A DNA stretch of 17,385 nucleotides from Planctomycetota bacterium (GTDB lineage Bacteria > Planctomycetota > Brocadiia > Brocadiales > Bathyanammoxibiaceae), in NCBI GenBank assembly GCA_030623665.1, contig JAUXLO010000003.1, positions 1 through 17,385 on the forward strand. Direction: 5' to 3'. The notes under the pieces are model-generated. The model did no database searches and was not told where the DNA came from. It saw only the letters and a list, made by a program, of their open reading frames with translations. Position numbers and translations under genes: made by a program. Each line of letters begins with the position of its first letter. Within the stretch, counting starts at the first letter, position 1. Below, piece by piece: positions 13,485 through 17,385 of this stretch.

Positions 13485-15569
13485 ATGGGCAAGCTCTTAC
13501 TGGAGATAGGTACAGAAGAAATCCCTGCCGGTTATATAGCACCCGCTCTTGGGCAAATGGAGGCCCTTCTTAAAGAAGGGCTTAAGAAGAACCGCCTGGA
13601 CTGTGGAGCGGTAAAGACCTTTGGGACACCACGCCGCCTCGGCATGTATGCAGAGGACATACCAGAGAAACAGCCTACACTGACAGAAGAATTGCAGGGC
13701 CCCTCGACCAAGGCAGCCCTTGACCCCAACGGCCGGCCCACAAAGGCCGGGCTTGGCTTTGCCAGGGCGCAGGGGGTGGATTTCAGCGAACTACGGGCAA
13801 AGGATACCCCCAAGGGGTCTTATCTGTTTGCCGTTAAGACCCGTGATGGCGAGCGGTCTATGGAACTACTCCCCGACATCCTCTCCGACATTATCCGTTC
13901 CTTAGCCTTCCCCAAGAAGATGAGGTGGAGGGGGCCGGGGCTCTCGTTTGCAAGACCGGTTCGCCGGATAGTGGCCCTGTTTGACACCGATATTATAGGA
14001 CTTGAGCTGAACGGCCTAAAGAGCGGGCGGGTTACCTTCGGCCATCCGTTCCTGTCGGGCAAGGTGATTACTATCAAGAAGGCAGATTATGACTCCTACA
14101 AGGACCTACTGCGAAGGGAAAAGGTGATAGTGGACACCGACGAGCGGAAGTCCATGCTGAGGGATGGTATTAACAGCATAATGCGCAAGAACGGTTCGGA
14201 ACTGAAGGGAGATGAACTCCTGGAAGAGGTGAACAACCTGGTAGAGTACCCGTTCCCGATAGAGTGCACATTCCCTGAGGAGTTTCTACGGGTGCCTCAG
14301 GAGGTAGTGGAAACGGTGATGATAAGTCACCAGCGATACTTTCCCGTAGAGGACGGCAACGAAAGACTCTTACCCAGGTTCATAGCGGTGACCAACCGTG
14401 GCGAGCGGGGGGCACGTCTTGCCGTTGAGGGTAATGAGCGGGTGCTGAGGGCACGGCTTGCAGACGCAAAGTTCTTCTGGGAAGAGGACAGAAAACATCC
14501 ACTAAAGGACAGACTTGACGGGCTGAAGGATTTGGTCTTCCACGAGAAGTTGGGCAGCTACTGGGAGAGGACAGAGCGCATCGACAGGCTTTCGGCATAT
14601 CTGGCCCTAAAACTCAACCTGGCGGACGAAGAAAGGGACGGCCTGCACCGGGCGGCGCGCCTATGTAAGGCCGACCTGCTGACACAGATGGTGGGAGAAT
14701 TCCCCGAGCTTCAGGGCGTGATGGGTTATCACTATGCAAGGGAAGAGGGGGTGCCGGAAGGGGTGGCGCTTGCAATTATGGAACACTATATGCCGAGATA
14801 TGCAGGAGATAAACTGCCACAGACACGGCTCGGCATGATGCTTAGCCTGGCCGACAAGTTCGATGCCCTGTGCGCTTGCTTCTCTGTGGGACTGATACCT
14901 ACAGGCTCACAAGACCCATACGGGCTGAGACGGCAGACCCAGGGGATAATACGTATCCTCGAGTCACAGAGGCTCCCCTTATCCCTGAAGGATACCCTTG
15001 CGGCGGCCCTGGAAAATTTTCCGGGAAGGGGTGCCGCAGTAGAGGGGATAACCGCATTCTTCAGAGACAGGCTCTACCAGACCTTCCTGGAAAGGGACCA
15101 CAGGTACGACATCGTTAACGCCGTTTTAGGCGCTGGCTTTGATGATATAAGCGATTTTTCTGACCGGATAGCCATCATCTCCAAGGTCTCAAAGGCCACT
15201 GCCTGGCAGGAACTGGTCACCGTGGTGGAAAGGACCTTCAATATAGGAAGGGGTGCTCCCTCCACCGGAGAGGTTGAAGAAGGACTCTTGCAGCAGGACG
15301 AAGAGCGGGCCCTCTGGGACGTATACGTAAGAAACAAGGACAAGATAACATCTCTCATAGACGGCAAGAGATACGAGGAGGCGTCCTGGGCATTTTCCGA
15401 CACCTTCGCCAAACCCGTTCACACGTTCTTTGACAAGGTGTTTGTGAACGTGGAGGATGAAAAGACCAGGAACAACCGTCTCGTTCTTATCAAGAAGATA
15501 AACGAACTCTACGGCCCCAGGGTTGCCGACCTGTCAAAGATAGTGCCACCCGTAGGGGGTGGTAAATAA
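13485..15569 (+). CDS. glyS: Glycyl-tRNA synthetase beta subunit
   Basis: 694 aa, normal for the family (E. coli ~689). It works with the alpha subunit (GlyQ, which holds the aminoacylation site) to charge tRNA-Gly; the beta subunit binds the tRNA. Visible: LLLEIGTEEIPAGYIAPAL at the N-terminus, TPRRLG near 46, PKKMRW, VEYPFPIECTFPEEFL with VMISHQRYFPV at ~278-288, the HD-type domain segment IMEHYMPRYAGDKLP (~432-446) followed by SLADKFDAL and GSQDPYGLRRQ, and a C-terminal DALR-like anticodon-binding region (~590-690). ATG 13485 has no clear Shine-Dalgarno. glyQ, usually immediately upstream, is absent: the neighbour on that side is the divergent tonB operon and glyS has its own promoter. A xer-type recombinase follows by 30 nt. 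Confidence 0.96.
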   Translation: MGKLLLEIGTEEIPAGYIAPALGQMEALLKEGLKKNRLDCGAVKTFGTPRRLGMYAEDIPEKQPTLTEELQGPSTKAALDPNGRPTKAGLGFARAQGVDFSELRAKDTPKGSYLFAVKTRDGERSMELLPDILSDIIRSLAFPKKMRWRGPGLSFARPVRRIVALFDTDIIGLELNGLKSGRVTFGHPFLSGKVITIKKADYDSYKDLLRREKVIVDTDERKSMLRDGINSIMRKNGSELKGDELLEEVNNLVEYPFPIECTFPEEFLRVPQEVVETVMISHQRYFPVEDGNERLLPRFIAVTNRGERGARLAVEGNERVLRARLADAKFFWEEDRKHPLKDRLDGLKDLVFHEKLGSYWERTERIDRLSAYLALKLNLADEERDGLHRAARLCKADLLTQMVGEFPELQGVMGYHYAREEGVPEGVALAIMEHYMPRYAGDKLPQTRLGMMLSLADKFDALCACFSVGLIPTGSQDPYGLRRQTQGIIRILESQRLPLSLKDTLAAALENFPGRGAAVEGITAFFRDRLYQTFLERDHRYDIVNAVLGAGFDDISDFSDRIAIISKVSKATAWQELVTVVERTFNIGRGAPSTGEVEEGLLQQDEERALWDVYVRNKDKITSLIDGKRYEEASWAFSDTFAKPVHTFFDKVFVNVEDEKTRNNRLVLIKKINELYGPRVADLSKIVPPVGGGK

Positions 15570-15599
15570 GGTCTTCAGAAGTGAACGAGTGACGATGAC

Positions 15600-16481
15600 A
15601 TGGAAGAACTGATACAATCCTTCTTAGACTACCTGCGTCTGGAGTGCGGCCTCTCTGAAAACACGGTCCTTGCCTACAAGAACGACCTCAATAAATTCAA
15701 AGATTTCTTGGATAAGTGGGGCATAAAGGGGCTGGAGGACATGAAGCCTGAGCACGTCAACCTCTACATGGTTGCCGAGAGGGAACGTGGTATAAACGTC
15801 AACAGCGTCTCCCGAAACCTTTCGGCCATAAAACATTTCTACAAATTCCTGGTCATAGACGGTCATCTGAAGAAGGACGTACTTGCAGACATCGAATCGC
15901 CGAAGCTCTGGAAGCGTCTTCCTAATGTCCTGCACTGGCAGGAGGTTGAGAAGCTGCTGGAGGGTCCTTCATTGGAGAGGCCGCACGGCCTGAGAGACAG
16001 GGCCATACTGGAGGTGCTGTATGCCACGGGGGCCAGGGCCTCTGAGGTGACATCCCTTAGTATGGGGGATGTAAATATAGAAGACGGGTATGTCAGGTGC
16101 CACGGTAAGGGCAATAAGGAGCGCATCGTGCCACTGGGCACAAAGGCATGCGGGGTGTTGGACCGTTATTTCAGTGAGTCGAGACCTGGGTTGAACAAGG
16201 CCGGGCGTGAGGCCGTATTCCTGACCAGGGCAGGAAGACCGTTGAGGAGAGAGGATGTGTGGCGGATAGTAAAGGCCCATGCGAAGAGGGCCGGTATAAA
16301 GGAGATCTCGCCCCACGGACTCAGGCACTCGTTTGCCACGCACCTGTTAGAGCGCGGCGCCGACCTCCGAAGCGTACAGGAGATGCTGGGCCACGCCAAC
16401 ATCGCCACTACCCAGACGTACACCCACATAGAACGTCAGCACCTGAAACATATCCACAAAAAGTTCCACCCAAGGGGATAG
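15600..16481 (+). CDS. Tyrosine recombinase, XerC/XerD type
   Basis: 293 aa, the standard length. N-terminal SAM-like core-binding domain (~1-90), then the catalytic domain with all active-site residues: R146 (ATGARASE), K170 (HGKGNKER), H239 and R242 (PHGLRHSFATH), H265 (LGHANI) and the nucleophile Y274 (TQTYTH). Resolves chromosome dimers at dif; housekeeping context (between glyS and a phosphatase gene), full family length and absence of att-like repeats argue against a phage integrase. Motif detail does not separate XerC from XerD with confidence. The gene starts 30 nt after glyS with only a weak ribosome site, so co-transcription with glyS is likely. The next gene begins at the base after its stop. 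Confidence 0.93.
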   Translation: MEELIQSFLDYLRLECGLSENTVLAYKNDLNKFKDFLDKWGIKGLEDMKPEHVNLYMVAERERGINVNSVSRNLSAIKHFYKFLVIDGHLKKDVLADIESPKLWKRLPNVLHWQEVEKLLEGPSLERPHGLRDRAILEVLYATGARASEVTSLSMGDVNIEDGYVRCHGKGNKERIVPLGTKACGVLDRYFSESRPGLNKAGREAVFLTRAGRPLRREDVWRIVKAHAKRAGIKEISPHGLRHSFATHLLERGADLRSVQEMLGHANIATTQTYTHIERQHLKHIHKKFHPRG

Positions 16482-17385
16482 ATGAGTATCTTGCATAGGC
16501 CTCGAAAGCCGGAGTGGCAGGGTCTTTTGTCCCGTCCCCGGCATGGCGTCTTCTATAAGATGAACCTGCGGCGTGGCGCGACCGTGACTATGATCATATG
16601 CTACCGATTGATTACCTGTCTGATATTGGCGCTCTTATTTCTACCCGTTCAGACCCTGGCCGACGCTGACGACAACGGTGCGAAGAACGTCATACTGTTT
16701 ATAGGCGACGGTATGGGGTGGGCGCAGGTGGCAGCGGCAAGGAGCTTCGTCCACGGACCGGGGGGTGAGCTTCATATAGATAAACTCGAACACTCAGGCT
16801 ACGTCTCTACCTTCTCCCGGTACAGCCTGATAACCGACTCTGCGGCGGCCGCCACCGCTATGTCCACGGGACGTAAGACAAAGCGGGGCGTCATAGGACA
16901 GTCCGAGCAGGGCGAAGAATATAAGACCATCCTTGAAATGGCCAGGGATGCGGGTAAGTCAACAGGACTGGTAACCACCGCCGAGGTCACCCACGCCACC
17001 CCTGCCGCATTCGCAGCACATGAGGTCTCACGTGAGAATGCAAGGGCCATTGCAGAGGACTATCTGCACCACTCCCGCCCGGACGTGATCATGGGCGGGG
17101 GTCTACGGGTCTGGACCAACTTACTCCTTAAAGAGGCGAGGGACGCGGGCTATGATGTGGTCTATACGAAAGAGGAACTGGAACGGCTGGATACTGCAAA
17201 GACCGATAAACTGTTGGGGCTCTTTGATACGGGCCACATGTCCTTCGCAAAGGACAGGAGACTGGACGAACCATCTTTAATCGATATGTCCCTGAAGGCG
17301 CTGGAGATGCTGTCTAAGAACCCCGACGGGTTCTTTCTTATGACAGAGGGCGGCCGCATAGACCACGCAGGACACAAGAACGACA
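16482..17385 (+). CDS. Alkaline phosphatase (PhoA family), 3' end cut by window
   Basis: 301 codons visible, no stop before the window end. Secreted phosphomonoesterase of the PhoA family: FIGDGMG (D76, metal ligand), TDSAAAATAMSTG with nucleophile S120, THATPAAFAAH (H171, T173; metal site) and EGGRIDHAGH (E289, D294, H298; zinc ligands). An export signal is clear: hydrophobic core ICYRLITCLILALLFL and a likely cleavage after QTLA (~residue 61). ATG 16482 follows the recombinase stop directly (TAGATG) with AAGGGG 4 nt upstream, suggesting coupling, but this leaves an unusually long N-region; ATG 16560 (MNLRRGATV) or 16590 would give a more normal signal peptide. Usually periplasmic in diderms and phosphate-regulated; no Pho box could be identified. 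Confidence 0.92.
   Translation, partial: MSILHRPRKPEWQGLLSRPRHGVFYKMNLRRGATVTMIICYRLITCLILALLFLPVQTLADADDNGAKNVILFIGDGMGWAQVAAARSFVHGPGGELHIDKLEHSGYVSTFSRYSLITDSAAAATAMSTGRKTKRGVIGQSEQGEEYKTILEMARDAGKSTGLVTTAEVTHATPAAFAAHEVSRENARAIAEDYLHHSRPDVIMGGGLRVWTNLLLKEARDAGYDVVYTKEELERLDTAKTDKLLGLFDTGHMSFAKDRRLDEPSLIDMSLKALEMLSKNPDGFFLMTEGGRIDHAGHKND

Noticed and set aside
15600..16481. Phage or genomic-island integrase
   Set aside because: Housekeeping-length Xer protein with full motifs, no tRNA, att repeats or mobile genes nearby.

Overview
The window is about 17.4 kb of bacterial chromosome with a moderate GC content, heavy use of AGG (Arg) and ATA (Ile) codons, and mostly housekeeping genes. A TonB/ExbB/ExbD energy-transduction cluster and an exported alkaline phosphatase point to a diderm (Gram-negative-type) cell. 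RNase Y, a two-domain nucleoside diphosphate kinase and a four-cluster ferredoxin would fit an uncultured Planctomycetota (Brocadiae-like), Nitrospirota or related lineage. That placement is inference only; nothing in the window fixes the phylum.

Layout. (1) 2-5286, plus strand: the 3' 93% or so of dnaE (replicative polymerase alpha subunit, cut by the window start), then a promoter, a tandem-domain nucleoside diphosphate kinase, and a metallo-beta-lactamase-fold hydrolase starting directly after the kinase stop. A perfect 28-bp palindrome containing the last two bases of the hydrolase stop codon closes this block. (2) 5435-7603, minus strand: rnr (RNase R) with an unusual Arg/Gly-rich insertion. 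(3) 7604-7917: a gene-free stretch with the rnr promoter and a terminator-like hairpin. (4) 7918-13235, minus strand, read right to left: a TonB-like gene that looks broken by two opposite single-base indels, exbB, exbD, a four-[4Fe-4S] ferredoxin, a roughly 400-nt gene-free tract rich in perfect stems (candidate structured RNA), then rny (RNase Y). (5) 13485-17385, plus strand: glyS, a xerC/xerD-type recombinase and the start of an alkaline phosphatase that runs off the window.

How they work together. ExbB, ExbD and TonB form the inner-membrane motor that uses proton motive force to energise outer-membrane transporters; the ferredoxin follows exbD by 29 nt and is probably co-transcribed. RNase Y and RNase R are adjacent on the same strand, making a small RNA-decay locus, with the candidate structured RNA just upstream of rny. 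The tonB operon and glyS diverge from a 249-bp spacer carrying two good sigma70-type promoters back to back.

The points most worth a second look are the structured RNA at about 9620-9830 (minus), the interrupted TonB gene, the kinase whose first domain has lost its catalytic histidine, and the palindrome at 5283-5310. I found no CRISPR array, prophage, transposase or tRNA/rRNA gene.
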